Source: JBEIGE01 sp040382055 (GTDB lineage Bacteria > Pseudomonadota > Gammaproteobacteria > Burkholderiales > Burkholderiaceae_C). From it: 64,000 nucleotides of DNA. Shown one piece after another: positions 14,715 through 23,174 of the stretch. The DNA lies in assembly GCA_040382055.1 (NCBI GenBank), contig JBEIGE010000015.1:8260-72259 (forward strand), in the 5' to 3' direction. The notes beneath the pieces were generated by a model. The model was not told where the DNA came from. It made no database searches and saw only the letters and a list, made by a program, of their open reading frames with translations. Numbering within the stretch: the stretch's first letter is position 1; each line of letters begins with the position of its first letter. The translations under genes and the position numbers were made by a program.

Positions 14715-15638
14715 ATGTTGGTAACGTTGGAGACCGGTAGCATGAAACCATTTCTTTCACGTCCTTTGAATCGCAGTGGGCTAAATCAACCGGGACCGGC
14801 CTCCCGCGAGCGCCGGGAACTGGTGGCCATGGCGGCTGCAAGCGCCCTGCTCGGGGTGGGCCCGGCGCGCGCAGCGGGCGAGCTACCCTTGTTTGATGCC
14901 CATATTCACTACAGCCTGGATGCCTGGGAGCTGATACCGCCCAAGCAGGCGGTCGATATTTTGCGCAAGGCCGGGCTCAAGGGTGCCCTGGTCTCTTCGT
15001 CAAACGACGAGGGTACGCAAATGCTGCTCAAGGAAGCCCCTGATTTGATCGTGCCCGAACTTCGGCCCTACCGCACACGCAACGAAATCGGCAGCTGGGT
15101 GCGCGATGACACGGTGGTGCGCTACCTGGAAGAACGGCTGGCCAAGTACACCTACAAAGGCATCGGTGAGTTCCATCTTTACGGTGCCGATGCCGAACTG
15201 CCGGTGCCCCGGCGCATGGTGACACTGGCGCGCGAACGCCATTTGCTGCTGCACGCACACTCGGATATTGATGCCATTGAACGCCTGTTCAAGCAATGGC
15301 CGCAAGCCCGAATTCTGTGGGCACACTCGGGCTTTGACCGGCCTGAAACCGTGCGCGAGGTGTTGCGCCGACACCCCAAGCTGTGGTGTGACCTGGCCTT
15401 TCGGGGTGACCATGCCAGCGGGGGCAAAGTGGATGCCGCCTGGCGCGAGGCCTTTACCGAGTTCCCCGACCGTTTCATGATTGGCACCGATACCTTCACG
15501 CCCGAGCGCTGGTACTACATCGGCACACATGCCAGCTTCTCACGCAACTGGCTGGCCGATTTACCCGCACCCGTGGCTGAGCGCATCGCCTGGCGCAACG
15601 CACAAGCCTTGCTGGCGGGCGCAGGACAAGCCGTATGA
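14715..15638 (+). CDS. Exported amidohydrolase (metal-dependent TIM-barrel hydrolase)
   Basis: A 307-residue amidohydrolase-2 family protein. After an N-terminal export signal (RERRELVAMAAASALLG with paired arginines, likely cleaved after ARA) comes the metal-binding HxH in LFDAHIHYS (H63, H65). The barrel continues to the terminal aspartate region RFMIGTDTFTP. GGAG at 14705-14708 supports ATG 14715; ATG 14742 also has a weaker GGAG. The paired arginines hint at Tat export. Its stop overlaps the next gene (ATGA), so it heads a coupled four-gene operon ending at 17591. Substrate unknown. Confidence 0.82.
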   Translation: MLVTLETGSMKPFLSRPLNRSGLNQPGPASRERRELVAMAAASALLGVGPARAAGELPLFDAHIHYSLDAWELIPPKQAVDILRKAGLKGALVSSSNDEGTQMLLKEAPDLIVPELRPYRTRNEIGSWVRDDTVVRYLEERLAKYTYKGIGEFHLYGADAELPVPRRMVTLARERHLLLHAHSDIDAIERLFKQWPQARILWAHSGFDRPETVREVLRRHPKLWCDLAFRGDHASGGKVDAAWREAFTEFPDRFMIGTDTFTPERWYYIGTHASFSRNWLADLPAPVAERIAWRNAQALLAGAGQAV

Positions 15639-16078
15639 ACCCGCCTCGCCATGCTTTGCTCAGGCCTTGGGGCCTTGCATTGCCTGCGGCTAGTTTGTTC
15701 ATGGCCCTGTGTTTACCGGTGCAGGCCTGGGCCTGTGGTGATGCACTTCCAGCACAAAGCCGGCTGCTTGCCAAAGATGCTGAACTCACCATTGCTTTTG
15801 CGCCATCAGCCAAACCGATTTCAGTCGGGCGGCATTTCACGCTGGATGTCTATCTGTGCCCTGAGCCCGCAAGCACCATGCCCAGCAGCCTGAAGGTCAG
15901 TGCCGACATGCCGGCCCACCGCCACGGCATGAATTACAAGACCACGGTTCGAGCCTTGGGCAACGGCCGCTTCGCCGTGGAAGGGATGATGTTTCATATG
16001 CCTGGGCGCTGGCGCTTTATTTTTGAGGTCAGCACAGCCAAGGGTAGCCAGCGCCTCACGCGTGAGATTGATGTGTGA
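15635..16078 (+). CDS. Secreted His/Met-containing protein (YtkA/FixH-like)
   Basis: A 147-residue protein with a signal peptide (hydrophobic LALPAASLFMALCL, cleavage near AWA). The mature part is beta-rich, with a conserved core MPAHRHGMNYKTTVRAL and EGMMFHMPGRWRFIFEV. The clustered His and Met residues could bind copper. Similar small proteins sit beside dihaem peroxidases, as here. Overlaps of 4 bp upstream and 1 bp downstream show translational coupling. Possibly a substrate, metal donor or subunit for the neighbouring dihaem protein; not proven. Confidence 0.65.
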   Translation: MNPPRHALLRPWGLALPAASLFMALCLPVQAWACGDALPAQSRLLAKDAELTIAFAPSAKPISVGRHFTLDVYLCPEPASTMPSSLKVSADMPAHRHGMNYKTTVRALGNGRFAVEGMMFHMPGRWRFIFEVSTAKGSQRLTREIDV

Positions 16079-17292
16079 TGCGCTTCATACCAGGGGCTTG
16101 GGCGCTTTCGGTGGTGGTGTTGCTTGGCACATCGCTGGCAACAGCCGCTACGCCCAATCAAGCGGGCGTTAGCTTCTCCCCTGCCGAGCTGCAAGCCATC
16201 CGTGCGCATGGGCCCTGGCCCCCGGCCAAAGCCCAAGACCCCGGCAACGCACAGTCAGGCAACAAGGCGGCCATTGCCTTGGGCCAACAACTTTTTTTTG
16301 ACGCCCGGCTCTCCAAAGATGCCACCCTGGCATGTGCCAGTTGCCACATTCCTGGTCTGGCTTTTGCGGATGGTCGGGCCCGGTCGGTGGGGCGTGAAGT
16401 GCTGGACCGCAACGCCCCCTCGCTCTGGAATGCGGTGCATGAGCGCTGGATGGGCTGGGATGGCGCAGCCGACAGCATCTGGTCCCAGTCCATCAGGCCC
16501 TTGCTGGACCCGCGGGAAATGGCCAGCAGTGCCCAGGCCATTGCGGAATCGATTGCAAGCGACACGTCACTTTCCTGCCGCTACCGGCAGGTCTACCCGC
16601 AAGACCCGCTGCAAGATCCGCAGACCACCCTGGTCAATGCAGCCAAGGCCATTGCGGCCTTTACGGCCACCCTGGTGTCTGGCCGCACGCCGTTTGATGC
16701 GTTTCGTGATGCGTTGAACAACAAGGCCAAGGTCAAACCACCCTACCCGCTTTCGGCCCAGCGCGGCTTGCAGCTGTTTGTAGGCCGTGGCCAGTGCACG
16801 CTGTGCCATGTGGGGCCGATGTTCAGCAATGGCGAGTTTGCCGATACCGGTCTGCCCTTTTTTATCAAGCCCGGCGTGGTTGACCCCGGGCGGCATCAGG
16901 GCATTACCGACCTGCAGGCCAGCGCCTACAACCTGATGTCGCGCTGGAGTGACGACCCTGAGGGCGTGGTCACCGTCAAAACACGCCAGGTAGACCTGCA
17001 GCACCGCAATTTCGGGGAGTTCAAAGTACCGGGCTTGCGCAATGTGGCTGTCACAGCGCCCTATATGCACAACGGACAGCTGCGCACACTGCCTGAGGTG
17101 GTGCGGCACTACTCAGAGCTCAATCTGGAGCGCCTGCATGCGGATGGTGAGCAAATTCTCAAGCCACTGCGCCTGACCCAGCGCGAGGCCTCGGATCTGG
17201 TGTCCTTTTTGAACACGCTGACCGACCGCAATGCCGCACGCTGGAAGCCCCCGGTACTGCGCGCTTGCACCCTAAAATCCAAAGCACCATGA
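16078..17292 (+). CDS. Dihaem cytochrome c peroxidase / MauG family protein
   Basis: A 404-residue periplasmic protein with a signal peptide (VVVLLGTSLATA) and two haem c sites, CASCH at 86-90 and CTLCH at 240-244. The motifs ALGQQLFFDARLS and VTAPYMHNGQLRTLPEVVRHYSEL are typical of the CcpA/MauG family. Members either reduce H2O2 or oxidise a protein partner through a bis-Fe(IV) state. ATG 16078 overlaps the preceding stop by one base. The neighbours (secreted His/Met protein and ferredoxin) favour a specialised role over general peroxide defence. Confidence 0.85.
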   Translation: MRFIPGAWALSVVVLLGTSLATAATPNQAGVSFSPAELQAIRAHGPWPPAKAQDPGNAQSGNKAAIALGQQLFFDARLSKDATLACASCHIPGLAFADGRARSVGREVLDRNAPSLWNAVHERWMGWDGAADSIWSQSIRPLLDPREMASSAQAIAESIASDTSLSCRYRQVYPQDPLQDPQTTLVNAAKAIAAFTATLVSGRTPFDAFRDALNNKAKVKPPYPLSAQRGLQLFVGRGQCTLCHVGPMFSNGEFADTGLPFFIKPGVVDPGRHQGITDLQASAYNLMSRWSDDPEGVVTVKTRQVDLQHRNFGEFKVPGLRNVAVTAPYMHNGQLRTLPEVVRHYSELNLERLHADGEQILKPLRLTQREASDLVSFLNTLTDRNAARWKPPVLRACTLKSKAP

Positions 17293-17591
17293 GCCCTGAC
17301 AACACGCCCGACAACACACCCACCCTCTTCATTGCCCGGACCGAACCGGAGGGTCAGCAGTTTGACGCCTGGAGTAACCAGACGCTGCTCGACGCCATGG
17401 AACAGGGCTTGATTGTGTGGCCCAGTTCATGTCGCAGCGGCAACTGCAGAACCTGCATCGGCCAACTTGCCAGCGGATCAATCCGGTATGCCATGGATTG
17501 GCCGGGGCTGAGCGCAGAAGAGAAAGCCGAAGGCTACGTTTTGCCCTGCGTAGCCTACCCTTGCACTGACGTGGTTCTGCGCAGCGAATAA
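17289..17591 (+). CDS. 2Fe-2S ferredoxin
   Basis: A 100-residue plant-type ferredoxin. The cluster ligands are C-x4-C-x2-C in SSCRSGNCRTCIGQL, with the fourth cysteine in YVLPCVAYPCTD. It has no signal peptide, so it is cytoplasmic, unlike the exported products upstream. It starts at ATG 17289, overlapping the dihaem gene stop (ATGA). No reductase or oxygenase gene is adjacent, so the redox partner is unknown. Confidence 0.88.
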   Translation: MSPDNTPDNTPTLFIARTEPEGQQFDAWSNQTLLDAMEQGLIVWPSSCRSGNCRTCIGQLASGSIRYAMDWPGLSAEEKAEGYVLPCVAYPCTDVVLRSE

Positions 17592-17604
17592 ATCCGCGTA
17601 ACGC

Positions 17605-18519
17605 TCAGGCATTAAAAGTGCCGGAGAGGAGTTCGGGCAATCGCTGCGCTTTGAACTTGAAACCGCAAGCCTGGGCATGGCCGCCGCCGCCCATGCTCTC
17701 GGCCAGTGCAATGCAGTCAAAGTTGCGTTGTGAACGAAGCCCCGCCTTGATGACCCCATCGGGGCTGGCACTCCACATCAAGGCAAAGGTACCGCTCTTT
17801 TGAGAGAGCATGTCGCCCACCAGGCTGTGAAATGCCCCGGGCGCATTGACCATCAGGCCTGGCTGCCCATTGAACACAATGGCCTGGGCGTTTTCAGCAA
17901 TATCACTGGCCAGTTTGATGAATTTTTCATCCATGGCCCGGCCTCGTGCCATGAACTGGTTGAGCTCGTCGGGGGTGAATGCTGCAATTTGGGCCCAACG
18001 TGAAAAATCACAGACCTCCATGTCCAGCGCCGACAGAAAGGCGGCAGTTTGCGGGTATTGCCAAACCCAGATGTCGCGGTCTTCGACAAACTTCACAAGT
18101 TCCGGCAGTTCACGGCTGGGCCAGAAGAACTCCCAGGCCAGGCGCGCGCCAGACTTGTGCATATCAAAATGAACAACGCCGCAGCGGCAGCTGAAACCAC
18201 TGAGTTTGTCTGCAGCGCTTTTGTGGTGGTCCAGCATGACCAGCTTGGCGGCCTGGGCATCAATGTCTGTGAGGATGTCAGCCGCAAAAGAAAAATCAAG
18301 GATGTAGACCGCACGGCCAGCAACAGCGGGCAAGTCAGCAACAGTCTTGATGTCTCCATGGTCCAGGCCCAAAAACTCTGCCTGGCCCTCATAGAAAAGC
18401 CAGGCCGCCAAGGCCGCTGCGTAGCCATCGGGGCAGTTTCGTCCGTGGTAGAGGATCAGGGGTTGGGGGTCGGCTTTGTCAGGGGCAAACAGGAGTTGTA
18501 GCGGGAGTATGGTTTTCAT
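17605..18519 (-). CDS. DHH family phosphoesterase
   Basis: A 304-residue DHH/DHHA1-type protein. Motif I is YHGRNCPDGYAAALAAW (C-P-D in place of the usual D-x-D), motif II ILDFSF, and the DHH motif is VMLDHHKSA. The C-terminal DHHA1 glycine-rich loop is SMGGGGHAQACGFKF. Such proteins hydrolyse nanoRNA, pAp or cyclic dinucleotides, or act as poorly defined phosphohydrolases. Start ATG 18519 (MKTILPLQLL) avoids a 25-residue extension. Convergent with the ferredoxin gene, 13 bp apart. Confidence 0.83.
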   Translation of the reverse strand: MKTILPLQLLFAPDKADPQPLILYHGRNCPDGYAAALAAWLFYEGQAEFLGLDHGDIKTVADLPAVAGRAVYILDFSFAADILTDIDAQAAKLVMLDHHKSAADKLSGFSCRCGVVHFDMHKSGARLAWEFFWPSRELPELVKFVEDRDIWVWQYPQTAAFLSALDMEVCDFSRWAQIAAFTPDELNQFMARGRAMDEKFIKLASDIAENAQAIVFNGQPGLMVNAPGAFHSLVGDMLSQKSGTFALMWSASPDGVIKAGLRSQRNFDCIALAESMGGGGHAQACGFKFKAQRLPELLSGTFNA

Positions 18520-18586
18520 GCAGTTTGATTGTGGCTTAACATATTGGCTTGCATTTTCCCTCTCAACTTCACTCTGAAAGTTCATC

Positions 18587-18730
18587 ATGGCCAAAGGCGA
18601 TCAAAAAAGTAACAAGATGGCAAAGAAACCCAAAAAAGACACTTCGCCGCCGAAACCATCAGGCCCCTCAGACCGCCCGACACCACCCATCACCGCGGTT
18701 CTGCCACGCGGCAAGGACAAAAACAAATAA
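18587..18730 (+). CDS. Conserved small Lys/Pro-rich protein
   Basis: A 47-residue frame from ATG 18587 to TAA 18730. It begins MAKGDQKSNKMAKKPKKDTS, then PPKPSGPSDRPTPPITAVLP and a basic end RGKDKNK. It is very basic and proline-rich, probably unstructured. I recall similar small proteins annotated as hypothetical in Burkholderiales. It ends just before a strong hairpin, consistent with a real transcript. Nucleic-acid binding is possible, but no function is assigned. Confidence 0.55.
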   Translation: MAKGDQKSNKMAKKPKKDTSPPKPSGPSDRPTPPITAVLPRGKDKNK

Positions 18731-18746
18731 TCTTCGCGTTTGCAAA

Positions 18747-18766
18747 GCCTTCAGTCCTCTGAAGGC
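18747..18766. terminator. Bidirectional intrinsic terminator
   Basis: A perfect 8-bp stem GCCTTCAG/CTGAAGGC with a TCCT loop, located between convergent genes and overlapping the ylqF stop codon. On the minus strand TTTG follows the stem. Its position and perfect pairing make it a likely terminator for both genes. Confidence 0.6.
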
Positions 18767-19716
18767 GGCAATTTCGGTGGGCGCGGAATTTTTTTGAACC
18801 GGATCAAACGATCCAGTTCAATGGCGTCTTTTTTGATCTGTCGCTGCGCGTCCAGTTTTTCACCGTGGGCCAACCAATCGGCGAATTCCTCAGGTCGCTC
18901 CAGCGTGATCCTGCCCAGGATTCCCGAGCGCAGGTCGTGCAGAATAATTTCTGCCGCTTTCTGGCGATTGACCACGCCACGCGCCTGCAGTGCGCCGCGT
19001 TTTTTTCCTACTTCTTCCAGCAGGGCTTCTTCGCTCAATCCGGCCAGGGATTTGAGCTTGAATCGTGATTGCAGCTGCGCCTCGTAATGCGTCTGCAGAT
19101 ACATCAATAGCTCCAGGGCAACCTCTTCTTCATTGAAGGCATTTCGGCCGATGGCACCACTGGCCGCCAGGTTGTAGCCGCTCTTGGCCACGATGATGCG
19201 CGGCCACAGCATGCCGGGCGTATCAAAGAGGTAAAAGTCGTCTGCCAAGGCAATGCGCTGCTCCAGCTTGGTAATGCCCGCCTCATCGCCGGTTTTGGCC
19301 GCACGCTTGCCAACCAGGGTATTGATCAGGGTCGATTTGCCCACGTTCGGAATACCGCATATCAGCACCCGCATGGGCTTGGACATGCCACCCCGGTTGG
19401 GTGCCAGGGTTCGGCAAGCGCTGATCAGCGCTTTGGCAGGGGCGGTCATGCCGGAGTCCAGTGCAACCGCTTGCACGCCTGGCAAGGCATTGAAATGCGC
19501 CAGCCACAGCGCTGTGACAGCCGGGTCGGCCAGGTCCTGTTTGTTCAACACCTTGAGCGTCGGTTTACCGGCGGTCAGCTGCGCCAGCATGGGGTTGGCG
19601 CTGGAACCCGGCAAACGGGCGTCAAGCATTTCAATCACGACATCAATGTTTTTGATGCGCTCCTGAATTGCCTTTTGGGTCAAGTGCATATGACCCGGGA
19701 ACCATTGGATTGCCAT
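18751..19716 (-). CDS. ylqF: Ribosome biogenesis GTPase YlqF/RbgA
   Basis: A 321-residue circularly permuted GTPase. G4 (VLNKQDLAD) comes before G1 (GIPNVGKSTLI) and G3 (FDTPGML), the hallmark order of the YlqF/YawG family. The N-terminus MAIQWFPGHMHLTQKAI is also characteristic. RbgA acts in late assembly of the 50S subunit. The C-terminal helical domain (about 190-321) is present, so the protein is complete. Confidence 0.92.
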   Translation of the reverse strand: MAIQWFPGHMHLTQKAIQERIKNIDVVIEMLDARLPGSSANPMLAQLTAGKPTLKVLNKQDLADPAVTALWLAHFNALPGVQAVALDSGMTAPAKALISACRTLAPNRGGMSKPMRVLICGIPNVGKSTLINTLVGKRAAKTGDEAGITKLEQRIALADDFYLFDTPGMLWPRIIVAKSGYNLAASGAIGRNAFNEEEVALELLMYLQTHYEAQLQSRFKLKSLAGLSEEALLEEVGKKRGALQARGVVNRQKAAEIILHDLRSGILGRITLERPEEFADWLAHGEKLDAQRQIKKDAIELDRLIRFKKIPRPPKLPPSED

Positions 19717-19767
19717 AAATTTTTACGCTTTGCCCCAGTCTAAGGCTTGCATCCGATAATGATGCGG

Positions 19768-19989
19768 ATGAAAAAAGAAACTGATCTGTTGATCAAAGGC
19801 CTGTTGATTGCAGGTCTTGGCCTGTGCATTTTGCTGGGGCCACAGTTCATGGCAGACCCCGCGTTTCGAAGCATCGTTGCCGATTCCTACCTGGTGGGCT
19901 GGTTTGCATTGCTGCTCGGGGCTGTTTTCATCGCCCAGTTTGGCGCAAGACGCTGGAAACAATCCAGGCAGGACAAGCAGCTTCGGTAG
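19768..19989 (+). CDS. Small membrane protein, two predicted transmembrane segments
   Basis: A 73-residue protein (ATG 19768; ATG 19759 is also possible). Two hydrophobic stretches, LLIKGLLIAGLGLCILLGP and SYLVGWFALLLGAVFIAQF, are separated by a short polar loop, with a basic tail RRWKQSRQDKQLR. This suggests an inner-membrane hairpin with the tail in the cytoplasm. It diverges from ylqF. Family not recognised. Confidence 0.6.
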   Translation: MKKETDLLIKGLLIAGLGLCILLGPQFMADPAFRSIVADSYLVGWFALLLGAVFIAQFGARRWKQSRQDKQLR

Positions 19990-19999
19990 TTTGGCGCGG

Positions 20000-20914
20000 C
20001 TAACCCTTGTGGATCATTGCCTGGGCTCTTGAAAATTCATGGGTCCCTTGGGCTGAGCCGTTTGCAGGAACCATGTCATCTGTCCGGTCAGTCACCTGCC
20101 CCAACGCAGCGGCCAGACGATCATCAGCGCCTTCTTGGCTACCGATCCAGGCACCTTGCGTCAGGGTGATGTGTGCTGCTTCAACGCTGCCAGCACCGGC
20201 ACACAGCGTCGTTCGTGTAGGTGCCTGCTCACTGGCCAGGACCAGCATGGCCGGTACGACAGCCTTGGGATCAAGCGCGTCCAGTACAGCTTGCGGCATC
20301 AGACCTTCGGTCATGCGGGTAGCTGCTGTGGGGGCCAGGCAGTTGACATGGATGTTGTTCTTGGCCCCCTCAATGGCCAGTGTTTGCATCAGCCCGACCA
20401 GGGCCATCTTGGCAGCCCCATAGTTGGACTGACCGTAATTTCCATACAGCCCTGAGGACGAGGTGGTCATGACAATGCGGCCATATTGCCGGGCGGTCAT
20501 GTGGGGCCAGACCGCCTTGCAACAGTGCACCGCCCCCATCAGGTGTACGTCCAGCACCAGCCGGAAGTCATCAAGATCCATCTTGGCAAAGGTTTTGTCA
20601 CGCAAGATTCCCGCGTTGTTCACCAGAATATCGACGCGACCCCAAGTGTCTACCGCCTGCTGCACCATGGCCTGGACCGCTGCAAAGTCGGTCACCGAAG
20701 CGCCATTGGCCATGGCTTGGCCACCCGCTGAAATAATTTCATCAACCACGGCCTGCGCCGCCAAAACAGTGCCGCCGGAGCCATCACGGTTGCTGCCCAG
20801 GTCATTGACCAGAACCCGCGCACCCCGCGCCGCCAGAGCCAGTGCATGTTGCCTGCCCAAACCGCCCCCCGCACCCGTGACTATGGCTACCCGGCCTTCG
20901 AAATCAATGCTCAT
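20000..20914 (-). CDS. Short-chain dehydrogenase, 3-hydroxyacyl-CoA dehydrogenase-like
   Basis: A 304-residue classical SDR. The cofactor motif is VTGAGGGLGRQHALALAARGA, followed by VLVNDLGSNRDGSG, the catalytic NNAG (LVNNAGILRDKTF) and the Y-x3-K in SNYGAAKMALVG. The LRDKTFAKM loop and the DLG-GS insertion resemble the dehydrogenase half of multifunctional enzyme type 2, which oxidises (3R)-hydroxyacyl-CoA. The extended C-terminus (about 250-304) has no hydratase domain. Divergent from the Nudix gene. Confidence 0.83.
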   Translation of the reverse strand: MSIDFEGRVAIVTGAGGGLGRQHALALAARGARVLVNDLGSNRDGSGGTVLAAQAVVDEIISAGGQAMANGASVTDFAAVQAMVQQAVDTWGRVDILVNNAGILRDKTFAKMDLDDFRLVLDVHLMGAVHCCKAVWPHMTARQYGRIVMTTSSSGLYGNYGQSNYGAAKMALVGLMQTLAIEGAKNNIHVNCLAPTAATRMTEGLMPQAVLDALDPKAVVPAMLVLASEQAPTRTTLCAGAGSVEAAHITLTQGAWIGSQEGADDRLAAALGQVTDRTDDMVPANGSAQGTHEFSRAQAMIHKG

Positions 20915-21036
20915 CTGTGATCCTCTGTTAATCTTGGTCGAAACTCATCCGTGACAGTACGCACCGCAACGACTTACAGCGCGTACTGTAATAGAGTGCA
21001 GCAAGCTTATTCCACAACAATTCAAGCCTTCCCAAC

Positions 21037-21912
21037 ATGGAAATCAATAACGAGATTCTGACGATGCCCGCACGAGCGGCTGCAACCGTGGTCATCCTCA
21101 GAGACGCGGCGCAGGGGCTGGAAGTCTTTCTGATCAAGCGCCACTCGCTCTCCGATGTGCTGGGAGGTGCCTATGTATTTCCCGGCGGCAAGGTAGACGC
21201 CCTGGATTCACAGCTCAATGCGCAGCAGTTTCTGGATCAGACGCCCGAGGCGCTTCACCTGGCCCTCAATGAGGGCGATATTGATACCAGTACGGCTAGC
21301 AGCCTGTATGTGGCGGCCGTGCGCGAGGCCTTTGAAGAGTCCGGCGTGCTGTTCGCCAGCGGCGCAAGCGCTTCTGTCACCGAGAAAGCCCTTGACCTGT
21401 TGAAAGCCGGGCAGAGTTTTTCCCAGGTTCTCCACGCGCTGGAACTCAAACTTGACACCCGGCAGCTGACCCCCTGGTCACGATGGATCACGCCCAAGCT
21501 GGCCTCGGTTTCCAAAAAGCGCTTTGACACCCGTTTTTTTGTTGCCGCTGTGCCTCAGCACCAGACGGCCCGGCATGACAACCATGAAGCAACCGAAGGG
21601 GTGTGGCTCACGCCGCAAGCAGCACTGGCGCAGTACTGGGAGGGACAAATTGAACTGGCTCCGCCTCAAATCATGAGCTTGTCGCATTTGGCGCGCCATC
21701 CATCGACCCACAGCGTGATGACCCAAGCCCGCTCCCGCCCCCCACCGGTCATCGAGCCCGAGCCCTTTGACCTGGACGGTGTGCGCGTGATTTGTTACCC
21801 GGGGGATGCCAACCACAGTGTGTTTGAGCGGGCCCTGCCCGGCCCGACCCGCTTGCAGTACCAGAACAAACGCTTTGAGCCTGTCGGGGGACTGTCAGCC
21901 TTGCTGGAGTGA
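21037..21912 (+). CDS. Nudix hydrolase (NUDT19-like)
   Basis: A 291-residue Nudix protein. The motif is split as in NUDT19-type enzymes: VFPGGKVDALD near 48-58, then after an insertion AAVREAFEESGVL (RE-x-x-EE-x-G). The remaining part carries WSRWITPKL and FFVAAVPQHQ, typical of this subgroup. The mammalian homologue hydrolyses CoA esters. The local density of acyl-CoA genes fits, but the substrate is unknown. ATG 21064 is an alternative start. Confidence 0.8.
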   Translation: MEINNEILTMPARAAATVVILRDAAQGLEVFLIKRHSLSDVLGGAYVFPGGKVDALDSQLNAQQFLDQTPEALHLALNEGDIDTSTASSLYVAAVREAFEESGVLFASGASASVTEKALDLLKAGQSFSQVLHALELKLDTRQLTPWSRWITPKLASVSKKRFDTRFFVAAVPQHQTARHDNHEATEGVWLTPQAALAQYWEGQIELAPPQIMSLSHLARHPSTHSVMTQARSRPPPVIEPEPFDLDGVRVICYPGDANHSVFERALPGPTRLQYQNKRFEPVGGLSALLE

Positions 21913-21928
21913 GCACGCTGCGGCGTGC
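21913..21928. terminator. Hairpin between convergent Nudix and NTF2-like genes
   Basis: A perfect 6-bp stem GCACGC/GCGTGC with a TGCG loop immediately after the Nudix stop codon; a run of seven T residues follows 16 nt later. Located between two converging genes, it probably terminates the plus-strand transcript and possibly both. Confidence 0.5.
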
Positions 21929-21930
21929 AT

Positions 21931-22359
21931 TCAGCTGTTGGCTCTTTTTTTGAGCCAGCGCATCAGCCCACCCACCACGGGCAATTTTTCGTACAGCTCC
22001 TCTGCCGCGTCCCAGTAATCACGGTGGAATTCAATGCGGCCATCGCTGGCCAGTTTGAGATGCGTGGTGCCGCGAATCACCTGGTCTCGCGCGGGGCTGT
22101 ACGCTTTGAAGCGGAATTTGAAATCCCAGGTCAGGAAACACGCATTGCCATCCACCACGCGAGCGGTCACCACAAAATGCGGCGACTCCAGCGCGACATA
22201 CATATGGCGAAAAATGCGCTGAATGTCATCCAGGCCCTTGACCTCATTAAAGGGGTCCTTGAAGTAAGCGTCCGAGGTGTAGAACTCGCCAAAGCGGTTC
22301 ACGCTCTCAGGGCTGAGTCCTTCGAAAAAATCAATGATGCGGGTAAAGGCTTCGCTCAT
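21931..22359 (-). CDS. NTF2/SnoaL-like protein (last gene of lipid operon)
   Basis: A 142-residue NTF2-like fold protein. Motifs are FTRIIDFFEGLSPESVNRFGEFYTSDAYFKDPFNEVKG, then HMYVALESPHFVVTARVVDG, and a C-terminal RDYWDAAEELYEKLP. This is the nuclear-transport-factor-2 family member that recurs at the end of cyclopropane-lipid clusters with DUF3833. No catalytic set is obvious. The start overlaps the SDR stop by 4 bp, confirming the operon. Confidence 0.8.
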   Translation of the reverse strand: MSEAFTRIIDFFEGLSPESVNRFGEFYTSDAYFKDPFNEVKGLDDIQRIFRHMYVALESPHFVVTARVVDGNACFLTWDFKFRFKAYSPARDQVIRGTTHLKLASDGRIEFHRDYWDAAEELYEKLPVVGGLMRWLKKRANS

Positions 22360-23171
22360 AAGCCGGTGATCTTTCTGACAACAGGAAAATACCAGCGGTA
22401 CGGCAGCAAGCGAAGAAGCTTGAGCCAGCGGGTAAAACGTTTGGGAAAGTGAATTTCAAAATCACCCTTGCCCCAACCCGCCAGAATTTCCGCGGCGGCT
22501 TGTTCGGGCTTGATCAGGGCAGGCATGGTGAACTTGTTTTGCGCGGTCAGGGGTGTCTCGACAAAACCCGGATTGATCACACTGACACCAATCTTGAGGT
22601 CGTGCAAATCCAGATACAGCGCCTCGGCAAGATTGATCAATGCCGCCTTGGTCGGCCCATAAGCCAGGCTGTTGGGCAGCCCACGAAAACCCGCCACGCT
22701 GCTGACCAGGCTGATGTGCCCGGCCGACTGCCCGGGCTTACGGGCAGCCTCGGACAGCAGGGACGGCAATACCGCATCCAACACATGCAGAGCGCCCACA
22801 TAGTTGATGTTCTGGTGCTTGAGCATTTCAGCCAGACTGAATTGGCTGGCCCTGATTTCCTTGTAATGACCTGCGCAGTACATCACCAGATCCATCGGGT
22901 GGCGCGCCAGAATTTGACTGGCTGCAGATTGAACCGCGCTGGCATCCGTCACATCCAGTGCCAGGGCTACGGACCTGGGCTGGCCCAGTGCATCCGAACC
23001 CGGATGCTCGGCAACCCAGGCATTGAGCAGGTCTGCATTTCTGGCAGACACATACACCGTCGCGCCCGCCGCATGCAAGGCGTTGGCGGTGGCCCGGCCA
23101 ATGCCGCTGGAGGCACCAACCAGCCAGACCACTTTGCCCCCCCAGTCAGGGATTTTCGGGTTCAAAGACAT
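22356..23171 (-). CDS. Short-chain dehydrogenase of the lipid operon
   Basis: A 271-residue classical SDR. The cofactor site is WLVGASSGIGRATANALHAAGA. The usual NNAG is replaced by YCAGHYKE, and the catalytic set is SLVSSVAGF plus Y-x3-K in LAYGPTKAALIN. It resembles DltE-type oxidoreductases found in CFA/DUF3833 clusters. The C-terminal RWLKLLRLLPYRWYF segment is hydrophobic and basic and may bind the membrane. Only 3 bp separate it from the DUF3833 gene upstream. Confidence 0.83.
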   Translation of the reverse strand: MSLNPKIPDWGGKVVWLVGASSGIGRATANALHAAGATVYVSARNADLLNAWVAEHPGSDALGQPRSVALALDVTDASAVQSAASQILARHPMDLVMYCAGHYKEIRASQFSLAEMLKHQNINYVGALHVLDAVLPSLLSEAARKPGQSAGHISLVSSVAGFRGLPNSLAYGPTKAALINLAEALYLDLHDLKIGVSVINPGFVETPLTAQNKFTMPALIKPEQAAAEILAGWGKGDFEIHFPKRFTRWLKLLRLLPYRWYFPVVRKITGL

Positions 23172-23174
23172 GGC

